A DNA stretch of 64,000 nt from contig NZ_QGDD01000001.1 of assembly GCF_003160695.1 (NCBI RefSeq), forward strand, positions 248,001 to 312,000, in the 5' to 3' direction. This document shows positions 34,039 to 42,955 of this stretch, piece by piece. This DNA comes from Nocardioides silvaticus (GTDB taxonomy: Bacteria > Actinomycetota > Actinomycetes > Propionibacteriales > Nocardioidaceae). Below the pieces are notes generated by a model. That model saw nothing but the letters and a program-made list of their open reading frames with translations. It had not been told where the DNA came from and searched no databases. Within the stretch, counting starts at the first letter, position 1. The number at the start of each line of letters is the position of its first letter. Made by a program: the position numbers and the translations under genes.

Positions 34039-35384
34039 CCAACATCTCCGCCCACGGGCTGGGCGGCGCAGATGACCTGCCGATTCCGGCCAATCTCGCG
34101 ATCGCCGGCGGTACCGCGGCGCTGACGATCTCCTTCGCCGTCTTGCTCCTGGCCTGGCGCAAAGCACGGTTCGACACACCCAGCCACGAGCTGCTGGTCC
34201 CGCCTCCGATCGCCCGGGTCCTCGACGGTCCCGCATTGAAGATTGCGCTGCGAGCCCTCGGTCTGCTCTTTCTCGGGTTCATGCTCTGGCCCGCCGTCCT
34301 CGGTCCCAACGACCTGACCAACCCCGTCTTCGGCGTGGCCTACGCTTGGCTCTGGGTCGGTCTCGTGCCCGTGTCCCTGCTGTTCGGGTCCGCCTATCGC
34401 GCCGTCAACCCCGTCCGCACCCTCCTGGAGCTCCTCGACAAGGCCGTCGGCCGCACTCCCGGCGACAGACACAGTGACGGACGGGGTGAGGGCCTCCGGC
34501 CCTACCCGCCGTGGCTCGGATACTGGCCCGCCAGCCTCGGGCTCTTCGCGTTCGTCTGGCTTGAACTCGTCTCGCCGGACGGAACCGACCTCGACTTCGT
34601 CCGACTCTGGTTCGCTCTCTACGCCGCTGCCATGCTCGTCGGATGGGCCGTTTTCGGCACCGCCTGGGTCTCCCGTGCCGACCCCTTCGAGGTGTACTCC
34701 ACCCTCGTCGGACACCTCTCGCCATGGAGCCGGAACACTGCTGGGAGGCTCGTCCTCGTCAGCCCCTTGCGCAACCTCGCCCGCATCTCCCCCGAAGCCG
34801 GGCTGGTCGCCGTGGTCGCCGTACTGCTCGGCAGCACCGCCTACGACAGCTGGAGCAGCTCGGTCACCTGGATCCGGTTTGTCCAGTCCAACAGCATCGA
34901 CCTCACCCGCCTCGGCACCGGCCTGATGCTGCTGATCATCGTGATCGTCGGCATCACCTTCACCGCAGCTTCCATGGCCACCGGCGTCGGCCCCCAGGGG
35001 ACCCCGCGCCGTGAGCTGCCCCGACGGCTGGCCCACTCGATCGTGCCGATCATCGTCGGGTACATGATCGCCCACTACCTCACCTTCCTCGTCGAGTACG
35101 GCCAGCAGACGCTGATCCTGATCAGCGATCCCGGCGGCACCGGGGCGAACCTGTTCGGCACCGCAGACCTGGAGATCAACTACTGGCTCTCCCAGCACCC
35201 CTCGGTCGTGGCCAGCATCAAGGTCCTCGCCATCGTCACTGGCCACGTCCTTGGCGTCATCGCCGCACACGACCGGTCCCTCACCCTGCTCGCACGCCGC
35301 CACCTCATCATTGGTCAGCTCGCGCTGCTGTTCGCGATGGTCGGCTACACCTTCATGGGCCTCTATCTGCTCTTCGGCGCATGA
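34035..35384 (+). CDS. Large polytopic membrane protein of unknown function
   Basis: The 449-residue protein has roughly ten to twelve predicted spans and no recognised catalytic motif. Features: GGTAALTISFAVLLLAW, LLFLGFMLWPAVLG, VRLWFALYAAAMLVGWAVF, and a His-containing IVGYMIAHYLTFLVEYGQQ near residue 340. The TTG start at 34035 overlaps the lipoprotein stop (TTGA), so the two are translationally coupled. The tight link with a cupredoxin-like lipoprotein suggests a shared role, possibly metal or electron transfer across the membrane; that is inference. Confidence 0.85.
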   Translation: MTNISAHGLGGADDLPIPANLAIAGGTAALTISFAVLLLAWRKARFDTPSHELLVPPPIARVLDGPALKIALRALGLLFLGFMLWPAVLGPNDLTNPVFGVAYAWLWVGLVPVSLLFGSAYRAVNPVRTLLELLDKAVGRTPGDRHSDGRGEGLRPYPPWLGYWPASLGLFAFVWLELVSPDGTDLDFVRLWFALYAAAMLVGWAVFGTAWVSRADPFEVYSTLVGHLSPWSRNTAGRLVLVSPLRNLARISPEAGLVAVVAVLLGSTAYDSWSSSVTWIRFVQSNSIDLTRLGTGLMLLIIVIVGITFTAASMATGVGPQGTPRRELPRRLAHSIVPIIVGYMIAHYLTFLVEYGQQTLILISDPGGTGANLFGTADLEINYWLSQHPSVVASIKVLAIVTGHVLGVIAAHDRSLTLLARRHLIIGQLALLFAMVGYTFMGLYLLFGA

Positions 35385-35391
35385 CAGACCT

Positions 35392-35832
35392 ATGACAGAC
35401 CCACAGATCAGGCCAACACGGACCCGGGCCGAGCCGCCTGGCCATTCAAGCGGGGTGCGCACGGTGTGCCTTGGCCGATGGTGGGCGGTGGTCAGGCTCA
35501 TACCGCTGGCGGCCGCCTGGGCGCTCGTGCTCACCTCGCCGGCCGCGGCCGTCAATGCCTTCGACCCCAGCACGGCCGTCGATCGACACCAAGCCGTCGC
35601 CCAGAGCACTGACGCCGAAACGCCTACCCCGGGGGGCGCATCCCCAAGGGGCCCCTCCCCCACCGAGCCCGATGACGCGGTCCCACCCTCGCGAGACGAG
35701 CCGCGAGAGGGTAGCGAGTCGGGAGGGTCGGCGACCTCGACGGTCGTCATCGGGCTCCTCACCGCATTCTTGACGCTCGGATTCGTCGGGTGGCTGTCGC
35801 GAGCGCGCCGCAGGGCCTCCCCCGGAGAGTGA
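35392..35832 (+). CDS. Exported single-anchor protein of unknown function
   Basis: The 146-residue product has a signal peptide (VVRLIPLAAAWALVLTSPAAA), a Pro/Ser/Thr/Asp-rich stretch, and a C-terminal span (STVVIGLLTAFLTLGFVGWL) followed by basic residues. This is a cell-surface stalk-like layout with no folded domain evident. ATG 35392 lies seven bases after the preceding stop, within the same operon as the cupredoxin-like lipoprotein. Confidence 0.7.
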   Translation: MTDPQIRPTRTRAEPPGHSSGVRTVCLGRWWAVVRLIPLAAAWALVLTSPAAAVNAFDPSTAVDRHQAVAQSTDAETPTPGGASPRGPSPTEPDDAVPPSRDEPREGSESGGSATSTVVIGLLTAFLTLGFVGWLSRARRRASPGE

Positions 35833-35990
35833 CCCGGGCACCGATGAAACGTCGACCGGGGCCGCAGCCGCGGGACTCGGGCGTCGTCCTCGTCGCCGGC
35901 TTTGCCGTCGCCGTCCTCCACCCAACCGGCGAGGTTTGCGCGGTCCCCGAGACCGGGTTGCCCCGACCCGGGCTCCAAGGAGGAGGATCC

Positions 35991-36368
35991 TCAGTCGCCG
36001 CCGAGGTGGCCGCGCCTGGCCACATACCGCTCGAACGGCCACGTGAAGGCCGGAGGAATGCTCACCAGCAGGCCAGCCAGGAGCAGCCTCCAGGACCATC
36101 CGAACCTGCGGGCAGCCACTATGGTCACCAGGACATACCCGATGAACGCCACGCCATGGAGTGGGCCGAACACCCGCACCCCGAGATCGTTGTCGGCGAG
36201 CACGTACTTGAACGCCATCCCGCTCAGCAGCCCGATCCAGGTCGCCGCCTCGACCCTCGCCGCAACCTGGAAGGCCGGCCCCACCCACGCGCGCCGGATG
36301 CCGGTTTCAACGGTTGAGCTCGGGTCAGCTGGACTCAGGGTGTGCTCGGGTCCGGAAGGTCTGGACAT
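35991..36368 (-). CDS. DUF3817 integral membrane protein
   Basis: The 125-residue product has three spans in the DUF3817 arrangement: AATWIGLLSGMAFKYVLA, GPLHGVAFIGYVLVTIVA (the conserved GPxHG), and WRLLLAGLLVSIPPAFTWPFERYV. Function is unknown. ATG 36368 has GGAG ten bases upstream. The frame reads on to 36503, but that extension would cover the perfect operator i, so the shorter form is preferred. Confidence 0.85.
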   Translation of the reverse strand: MSRPSGPEHTLSPADPSSTVETGIRRAWVGPAFQVAARVEAATWIGLLSGMAFKYVLADNDLGVRVFGPLHGVAFIGYVLVTIVAARRFGWSWRLLLAGLLVSIPPAFTWPFERYVARRGHLGGD

Positions 36369-36385
36369 TTGGTTCTCACTCCTCG

Positions 36386-36416
36386 CAACTTCTACTATTT
36401 CGTATAGTAGAAGTTG
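36386..36416. promoter_or_regulatory. BlaI-type operator i, perfect 12-7-12 palindrome
   Basis: CAACTTCTACTA (36386-36397), TTTCGTA, TAGTAGAAGTTG (36405-36416). The longest and most symmetrical of the nine sites, between divergent DUF3817 and M15 peptidase genes. Confidence 0.9.
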
Positions 36417-36463
36417 GGTTGCGACAAGCCGCGACCAGGTCCCTGAGTGAGGAGTCATGCCAC

Positions 36464-37336
36464 GTGCTAGCAGGTCCACAGCACAGGGCAACGACGCGTG
36501 CACCTAGGTCCACCTCAACTCGCGGACGACGACGAGCCGCCACACCTACCCGATCACGCAAGACCGACACCACAGGTCGACACCGCGCCGCATCCGGCTC
36601 CAGCCACCATCCGGGCCGACGCCTCACACTCTCCACCGCGCTGGCCCTAGCCGCGGTGGCCGCCCCCACCGCGTGGGCCACCGACCTGATCGGACCCACC
36701 GCTCCGGCACCAGCATCCACCGCCAGCGACGCGCTGCCACAGTCTGAGCCTGACCTCCGAGCCGATGACGCCGTCCTCCCCGGCGTCGTCGCGCCCAGCA
36801 GTATCCAGAAGAAGGACCACCGCACCAACCGGCAACCACCCGTGAGTCGAGGCGGCTCCGTCAGAGCCCAGCCACAGCTTCCGGACTGGCTTGCCACTTG
36901 CGACACCACCCCCGCTAAGACCAGCGAAGCCAACGGCCTCATCTCCGACAACAACCTCTGCGAGATGCCCACCGACGGACTCCACCTCCGCGGCGACGCG
37001 GCACAGGCCTGGTGGCGCCTCTCCGAGAGCTACCACCGTGAGTTCGACGAGCCGCTCTGCATGACCGACGCCTACCGGAGTCTCGACGCCCAACAGCGCC
37101 TCAGTGCGGCCAAGCCCGGGCTGGCCGCTCGCCCCGGCACCAGCAACCACGGCTGGGGCGTGGCCATCGACCTGTGCGGCGGCGCCGAGACCTACGGCAC
37201 TGCCGAGTACACCTGGCTCATGGCCAACGCGGACGACACCGGATGGACCAACCCAACCTGGGCCCAACAAGGCGGCTCCAAACCCGAACCCTGGCACTGG
37301 GAGTACGCCGCAGGCTCCGACCTCACCCCGTCGTGA
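36464..37336 (+). CDS. M15-family D-alanyl-D-alanine carboxypeptidase-like protein, exported
   Basis: The product is about 290 residues. A long Arg/Thr/Ser-rich N-terminus precedes a hydrophobic signal segment (LTLSTALALAAVAAPTAWA). The peptidase domain (from about residue 145) contains MTDAYRSLDAQQRL, the zinc motif SNHGWGVAIDLCGG (H-x3-G-x-A-x-D) and PEPWHWEYA (WHxE). These are the VanY/M15 hallmarks: peptidoglycan stem-peptide trimming outside the membrane. GTG 36464 follows GAGGAG at nine bases. An ATG at 36457 in another frame ends after 16 codons, so an early frameshift cannot be excluded. Confidence 0.85.
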   Translation: MLAGPQHRATTRAPRSTSTRGRRRAATPTRSRKTDTTGRHRAASGSSHHPGRRLTLSTALALAAVAAPTAWATDLIGPTAPAPASTASDALPQSEPDLRADDAVLPGVVAPSSIQKKDHRTNRQPPVSRGGSVRAQPQLPDWLATCDTTPAKTSEANGLISDNNLCEMPTDGLHLRGDAAQAWWRLSESYHREFDEPLCMTDAYRSLDAQQRLSAAKPGLAARPGTSNHGWGVAIDLCGGAETYGTAEYTWLMANADDTGWTNPTWAQQGGSKPEPWHWEYAAGSDLTPS

Positions 37337-37379
37337 CACAACCGGCACGGCAACAACAGACGCAACAAGAGGCAACGCA

Positions 37380-37598
37380 ATGGACGAATCCCGCTACGGC
37401 AAGACACCGCGGCGACGCATCATGGCGCTCGGCATCCCTCCCGCCGTGGCCATGATCACCCTCGGCGGCTACTGGACCTTGCTCGCCTGGGGCGTGGTCG
37501 GCAACCAACCCGAGTCCCGGACACTCGGCGCCGTCGGCCCGGTCATCGCCGGCTTCGGCGTCGCCCTCGCCTACGTCTGCATCCGCCCGAGGCGCTAA
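37380..37598 (+). CDS. 72-residue two-span membrane protein
   Basis: Starts MDESRYGKTPRRRIMALGIP. Two hydrophobic segments (PAVAMITLGGYWTLLAWGVV and AVGPVIAGFGVALAYVCI) are joined by a short polar loop. No family recognised. It lies 43 bases after the M15 peptidase gene on the same strand and is probably cotranscribed. Confidence 0.65.
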   Translation: MDESRYGKTPRRRIMALGIPPAVAMITLGGYWTLLAWGVVGNQPESRTLGAVGPVIAGFGVALAYVCIRPRR

Positions 37599-37628
37599 CC
37601 ACCATCCTTCACGGGTGCGCCTTCACAG

Positions 37629-38144
37629 GTGCCCGGACAGAAGCGCGACGAGAGGCAGGTTGTGCACCGCCAGACGAGCTGCTACCGCGAGCGGCTGCGG
37701 GTACCCGCGCGCTGGTGGATTCAGTGGACGCTCATGGTCGCCAGCTTCTGGGTCGCCATGATCGTCTCCGTTCCGGAAGCCTTCGCCTGGGGGATCACGA
37801 CGATTCTGCTGCTCCTACTCACGGCCCTTCTCCACTCGTACGGGTCGGCCAAGATCGTCGTAACGAACGAATGGTTACACGCGGGGCGAGCCCGAATCCA
37901 GCGCCGTTACCTCGGGCCAACCCAGGTGCTCGATGCACCCAACATGCGGTCGATCGCCGGCCCCGAAGCCAACGCCCGCGCCTATCTCCTTCTGCGCCCC
38001 TACGTCCGAACAGGGGTCCGGATCCCCATCGAGGATCCCAACGATCCCACCCCGTACTGGCTGGTCAGCTCCCGCCGGCCCGCACTGCTCGCGGCAGCAT
38101 TGAACACAGACGCCAGCGACAACACGGACCCTGACCGACCATGA
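37629..38144 (+). CDS. DUF3093 family membrane protein
   Basis: The 171-residue product fits DUF3093: YRERLRVPARWWIQWTLMVA at the start, two close spans (to about residue 75), and then a cytosolic beta-rich domain with KIVVTNEWLHAGRARI and RAYLLLRPYVRTGVRIPIED. The conserved end PYWLVSSRRPALLAAAL is also typical. Function unknown. GTG start at 37629. Last intact gene of the block before the IS remnant. Confidence 0.88.
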   Translation: MPGQKRDERQVVHRQTSCYRERLRVPARWWIQWTLMVASFWVAMIVSVPEAFAWGITTILLLLLTALLHSYGSAKIVVTNEWLHAGRARIQRRYLGPTQVLDAPNMRSIAGPEANARAYLLLRPYVRTGVRIPIEDPNDPTPYWLVSSRRPALLAAALNTDASDNTDPDRP

Positions 38145-38205
38145 GAACCGGCCTCGCCCACCGCTTCTTGGCCGCCCGGGCCTTACGCTGGGAGTAGCGG
38201 CGCCG

Positions 38206-38756
38206 TCAACTTGTCGGGCGAGGCGCCACCAGCGCGGTGGCGCCGGCCAGGGCACCCGGGTTTGCGGGTCCAGGACCTCCAGATAGTGGTCCAGCACCAG
38301 GTCCTCCCGGCCCTTGTGCAGCGACCTGGTGTGGGTGGCCCCCTACCGCACCGGCATCGAGGGCGGTCACCGTCGTGGCGCCGAGCCGGACCTCGAGACG
38401 GCCCGAATAACGGGCCGGGACCGAGTAGTAGGACTGCCCACACAGACCTTCGCCTTGGCGTCCACGCGGCACGACAACCGGGCGGCGTCGTCCGGCGGCG
38501 GCCGTAGCAGCGGCAGCTCCCGTGCCGCATCCGCGCCGACAGTCTCGACCCGCGCCCCGATCCGGCGGGCCTCATGACGCAGGTCGGCCGCGGCCAAGGC
38601 GGCCTTGAGCGCCGCCAGCGATCCCACGTGCGGGACCGGGTGAGGTGACGACGACGGAACCGGCCGATCTCTCCCTCGACCTCGCCCTTCTCGTGCGCGC
38701 CTTCGATGCCGGGGATACAGAAGAACGAGTCGTAGCCATAGTGCGAAACGCAGCGC
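38206..38756 (-). mobile_element. istA: IS21-family transposase (istA) fragment, frameshifted
   Basis: On the minus strand pieces of one IstA are readable in changing frames: CVSHYGYDSFFCIPGIEGAHEKG, then EVEGEIGRFRRRHL, VGSLAALKAALAAADLRHEA, RVDAKAKVCV-QSYYSVPARY, LGATTVTALDAG and GALAGATALV. These match the C-terminal half of IS21-type transposases. The catalytic N-terminus, istB and terminal repeats are missing, so it is an inactive relic. It cuts the methyltransferase gene upstream of it. Confidence 0.85.
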
Positions 38757-39026
38757 GACGTACCTGGGGTTCTCCAGTCGTTCTCGGCCCAGCCGCCGGC
38801 GTCGGGTCACCATGGTTGGCTCGAGGTCGACGGCGTCGACTGTGGCAGCGCCGAACTGGTCGAGAATCAGCTTGCTGCCAAAGCCCGTCCCACAGCTGAT
38901 CTCCAGCGCGCGAGCTCCGGGGGTGCGGCCGCCGAGCCGGCGCAGCGTCGGCGCTTCGACGCAGCGCTGGAAGACTCGGTTGGTGGGGCTGGTGACCATG
39001 AGGGTCTCCACATTGTTCATCAGCAT
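38757..39026 (-). pseudogene. SAM methyltransferase, 3' truncated
   Basis: About 90 codons survive: MLMNNVETLMVTSPTNRVFQ, then GARALEISCGTGFGSKLILD (motif I) and VDAVDLEPTMVTRRRR (motif II region). The frame then enters IS21 sequence near 38757. Remaining domain lost. Downstream of the MFS remnant on the same strand. Confidence 0.75.
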
Positions 39027-39029
39027 CTG

Positions 39030-40583
39030 TCAGCGCTCCCTGTCGTTGGGGACGGCGGTGGCATGTGACGAGCGAAGGTCATGGTCGCTGCCGGCGGTGG
39101 GTTTGCCGGGTAGGAGCAGCGCGGTGAGCACGGCGCTGAGCCCGGCGGTGATCGCGGTGGCGATCAGCACCAGGGTCATGCCGTGCAGGTAGGCGGCATT
39201 CGCGCTGGACGCGAGGGCTGGCTCTCCGAGGCGGGTGGCTGCGGCGAGGGCCCCGGCGATGGATTCGCGAGCGGCGACCGCTGCTTCGGCCGGCAAGCCG
39301 GCGGTGTTCACTCGACCGGCGTAGCCCTCAGCGAGCAGGCTGCCGAGCAGGGCGACGCCGAGGGCACCACCGGTCTGGCGCAGGGTCATGGTGATCGCGG
39401 TACCGGACCCGGCGTGCTCGGTAGGGAGGGCGTCGAGGACGGCATCCATGGCGGGCGCGAGCGCCATCCCGATCCCGAGCCCTGCTGTGGCGAGCCAGGC
39501 TGCGACGAAACCGTAGCTGGACTGCAGATCGGTGAACGCGCCGATTGCCACACCTGCGGCGAGCACGGCCGGGCCGGCCGCGACCGGCACCCGGTAGCCG
39601 GCGCGCGCGGCGAGCCGCTCCCCGGCTGGTGCGCCGAGGACCAGGCCGCCGATCAGCGGAAGCAGCCGGATCCCGGTGCCGAGGGCGTCGTGACCGACGA
39701 CGAACTGCAGGTACTGCGGGACGACGAACAACAGTCCGAGGATCCGAAGGTGACCAGGACGCCGGCGATGCTAGCCCACAGGAACTGCGGTTGGGCGAAC
39801 AGGTGCAGGTCGATCATCGGGTCGCGTACCCGTAGCTCCCAGGCCACGAAGCCCGTCAGCACCACCAGTCCGGCACTGATCGCATAGATGGTGACCGGAT
39901 CGGACCAGCCCCGACCGGGGGCCTCGATCACCCCGTAGACGAGCGAGGCGAGCCCGGCCATGGACAGCACCGCTCCCAGCACATCGGGCCGGCGTGGCGA
40001 CGGGTCCCGCGACTCCGGGAGCAGGACCGCGATGGCGATGGCGCCGATGATCGCGATCGGGACGTTGATCAGGAAGATGGAGCCCCACCAGAAGTGTTCA
40101 AGCAGGTAGCCGCCGATGATCGGCCCGAGGGGGATGCCGACCCCGAGCCCCATGACCAGGAACGAGACCGCCTTGCCACGCTCGGCTGGGCCGAAGAGGG
40201 CGGCGAGGACCGCGAAGGCGACCGGCATCATGATCGCGGCGCCCAGCCCCATCACGCCGCGTGCGGCGATCAGCAGGGCGGCGGAGTCGACCCCGGCGGC
40301 GACAGCCGAGGAGACCCCGAACACGCCGAGCCCGATGAGAAGCAGCCGTTTGCGGCCGTACCGGTCGCCCAGCGCCCCGCAGGTGAGCATCAGGCCGGCG
40401 ATCACCAGGACGTAGGCGTTGACCATCCATTGCAGGGCGTCGGTGCCCACCTCCAGCTCGGTGGCGATGGCTGGTAGGGCGACGTTCATGATGGTGATGT
40501 CGAAGCCGAGGGTCGGTCAGGACGGCTAGGCCGAGGGCGGCCAGTGCCCACCAGCGCCGCGGATCGTCGTACGCAGTCGTCAT
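39030..40583 (-). pseudogene. DHA2-type MFS drug exporter with two frameshifts
   Basis: ATG 40583 (MTTAYDDPRRWWALAALGLA) opens a 14-helix exporter. A GACC duplication near 40515 shifts the frame before the expected GFDITIMNVALPAIA. The frame from about 40489 then gives WMVNAYVLVIAGLMLTCGAL, GDRYGRKRLLLIG and VGIPLGPIIGGYLLEHFWW. A one-base loss near 39745 shifts it again before LFVVPQYLQFVVGHDALGTG, which runs to the stop at 39030. Full length would be near 517 residues. Distinct from the MFS at 3151. Two independent lesions argue for a true pseudogene. Confidence 0.85.
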
Positions 40584-40618
40584 GATGATCCTTCTCCGTT
40601 CCTGTGTGGCCGGGTGGG

Positions 40619-42883
40619 TCAGTCGGTGAGGCCGAGGCGGTTGTGAAGGCGCCGTAGCGGCGCGGGGGCCCACCAGTTGGCCTCGCCGGCCAGCCGCATG
40701 ATGGCGGGGACGAGCAGGCCGCGGACGATGGTGGCGTCGAGAACCACGGCGAGGGTCAGGCCGACGCCGATCACCTTCAGGGCCGTGAGGTTCGAGGCGG
40801 CGAGGGCCAGGAAGACGGTGACCAGGATCACGGCCGCGGCGGTGATCAGTCCCCCGGTGCGATGCAGGCCTTGGGACACAGCTTCGGCGGTGGTGGCGCC
40901 GTTGCGGTGAGCCTCGGTGATCCTGGACAGCAGGAAGATCTCGTAGTCCATCGACAGGCCGAAGGCGACACAGAACACCAGCACCGGCAGCGTGGTCTCC
41001 AGGGTTCCGGTCGGGGTGAAGTCGCCGACCAGCCAGCGCAGATGACCCTCCTGGAACACATAGACCAGGGCTCCGAAGGTGGCGCTGAGGCTGAGCAGGT
41101 TGGTCACGATCGCCTTGACCGGGATCAGCAGTGACCCAGTGAACAGGAACAGCAGGACGAAGGTCGACAGTGCTATCACCCCCAGCGCCCACGGCAGCCG
41201 GTCGGCGATGGTGTCGGTGGCATCGACCAAGGTGGCCGCGGAGCCGCCGACCAGCACGTCTCCCGGTGCCGACTGGTCGCGGATGTCCCGGACCACACTG
41301 CGGGCGTCGGCGGGATCGGTGGCCGACGGGGTGACGGCCACCCAGGTTCCGGCTGCCGATGTATAGCGGGCGTTCAGAACCTCGGCTTGCTGGCCGGTCG
41401 GAGCAGTCGGTTGCCCGTCGACGTAGCGGCCGCTCGCGGTCTCCACGGTCGCCACCCCGGGCAGCGTTGAGAGCCGGGCGGCGTACTCGTCCAGCTCGTC
41501 CTCGCCGATCGGCGTGGCGTCGCGTCCGGGCATCACCACGGCGATCGGGTCCTCGGCCGCGCTGGGGAAGTCCCGTGCCAGCCGCTCGGCTGTCTCGGCC
41601 ACGGGGTGGTCGGCGGGAAGGGTCCGATGGTCCAACAGCCCGAACCGCGCACCGGCGAACGGCAGCACCAGCAGGATGAGCACAGCGCTGACCGAGACCA
41701 GGATCAGCACGGGGCGGCGCATCACCAGGGCAGCGATCCGGTGCCAGGTCAGCCGGTCCTCCCCCACCCGCGCGCGGCGCCGGGTCATCCGCCGTCGGAT
41801 CGGCGCGAACAGGTCGGCCCGGTCGAGCCGGTGCCCGACAAGGGCAAGCATCGCCGGGATGAGGACCACCGCGGTGAGGGCGGCCAGCGCGGTGACCGCG
41901 ATCCCGGCGTACCCGAGTGAGCGGAGGAAGGGCATCGGGAACAGCAGCAGCGCCGAGAGCGAGAGCGCCACCGTGAGCGCGGAGAACACCACGGTGCGGC
42001 CGGCAGTGCGCACGGTGATGACCACTGCGTCCTCGACGGTGCGGCCGGCGCGGCGTTCCTCGCGGAATCGGGTGACCAGGAACAGGCTGTAGTCCACCGC
42101 CAGCCCGAACCCGAGCGCTGTGGTGAGGTTCAACGCGTAGGTCGACATCGTGGTGGCCTCGGCCAGCAGCCCCAGCACGGCCAGGGTGCCGACCACCGCA
42201 CCGGCACCCACCAGCAGTGGCATGCCGGCTGCGATCGCGGAGCCGAAGACCAGCAGCAGCACCAGCAGGGTGATCGGCAAGGTCACCATTTCCGCGGAGA
42301 CCAGGTCGCTTTCGGCCTGCTCGTCGACCGCCAACCCCACCGCGGCAGGCCCGGTGGCGCTCACCCGCAACGTTCCCGAGTCCTCCCCGAGGTTGTCGAT
42401 GATCCTCGCCGCGGTCTCCTGTGCGGCGTGCTCGCCGCCGGTCAGCTGCAGCGCGATCAGCGCGGATCTGCCGTCGTCCGCGTGCAGCGACGGGTCTGGG
42501 GTCGCCCAGTAGGAGTGCACCGCGCCCACACCGGGAGTCTCGGCCAGCTGTGCGGTGAGCTCGCGCCCCGACGCCACGGTTGCCGGCGACTCGACGGTGC
42601 CGGTGCCCGTCTCGGCGACCAGGACCAGGTTCGGCGGCCCGCCGGGGAACTCCTGGGTCAACAGTGCGGCAGCGCGTTGCGACTCCGCCGAGGGGTCCAG
42701 GTAGGCACCGGAGGTCAGCTTGTCTCCGGCATCCCGCCCGGCCACGCCGGCGAGGATCATGAGCAGCAGCGCGGCCAACAGCACCAGTCCGCGGCGACGG
42801 AGCAGCAATCGCAGGAGCGGACCCGCCTCCGTCTCCGGCTCGCGCTTCCTGCTCCGCTCGTGGTGAACCACTGTCGTCGCCAT
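40619..42883 (-). CDS. MMPL-family transporter
   Basis: The intact 754-residue RND-type exporter has two homologous halves. The first carries LGFGLAVDYSLFLVTRFREE and the second FGLSMDYEIFLLSRITEAHR; each has a following LTVALSLSALLLFPM-type helix. Extracytoplasmic loops lie at about residues 55-175 and 415-540. ATG 42883 (MATTVVHHERS) has AAGGGT six bases upstream; a second frame start is at 42898. Located directly upstream of the MFS pseudogene on the same strand and divergent from the CmtR-like gene. Substrate unknown. Confidence 0.92.
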   Translation of the reverse strand: MATTVVHHERSRKREPETEAGPLLRLLLRRRGLVLLAALLLMILAGVAGRDAGDKLTSGAYLDPSAESQRAAALLTQEFPGGPPNLVLVAETGTGTVESPATVASGRELTAQLAETPGVGAVHSYWATPDPSLHADDGRSALIALQLTGGEHAAQETAARIIDNLGEDSGTLRVSATGPAAVGLAVDEQAESDLVSAEMVTLPITLLVLLLVFGSAIAAGMPLLVGAGAVVGTLAVLGLLAEATTMSTYALNLTTALGFGLAVDYSLFLVTRFREERRAGRTVEDAVVITVRTAGRTVVFSALTVALSLSALLLFPMPFLRSLGYAGIAVTALAALTAVVLIPAMLALVGHRLDRADLFAPIRRRMTRRRARVGEDRLTWHRIAALVMRRPVLILVSVSAVLILLVLPFAGARFGLLDHRTLPADHPVAETAERLARDFPSAAEDPIAVVMPGRDATPIGEDELDEYAARLSTLPGVATVETASGRYVDGQPTAPTGQQAEVLNARYTSAAGTWVAVTPSATDPADARSVVRDIRDQSAPGDVLVGGSAATLVDATDTIADRLPWALGVIALSTFVLLFLFTGSLLIPVKAIVTNLLSLSATFGALVYVFQEGHLRWLVGDFTPTGTLETTLPVLVFCVAFGLSMDYEIFLLSRITEAHRNGATTAEAVSQGLHRTGGLITAAAVILVTVFLALAASNLTALKVIGVGLTLAVVLDATIVRGLLVPAIMRLAGEANWWAPAPLRRLHNRLGLTD

Positions 42884-42920
42884 GGTAAGACCCTTCAAGG
42901 TTGGCCGCTGTCAGCGGAAC

Positions 42921-42949
42921 TGGACGATCAATGAATCGGACGCTATCAT
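42921..42949 (+). promoter_or_regulatory. Promoter of the cmtR-like operon, probably leaderless
   Basis: TGGACG (42921-42926) and TATCAT (42944-42949) are spaced by 17 bases. The ATG at 42956 lies seven bases after the -10, at the expected transcription start, and no Shine-Dalgarno sequence exists, so a leaderless mRNA is likely. Confidence 0.55.
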
Positions 42950-42955
42950 CGGTCT

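Noticed and set aside
33543..35978. Very long minus-strand open frame (811 codons)
   Set aside because: Antisense to the cupredoxin-like lipoprotein, membrane protein and exported protein genes. Its translation is Asp/Glu/Gly/Arg-rich without motifs, a typical mirror of high-GC coding sequence.
38413..38431. TAGTAG at 38426 as an operator
   Set aside because: Lies inside the istA remnant (codons for the conserved Tyr pair region) and has no left arm.
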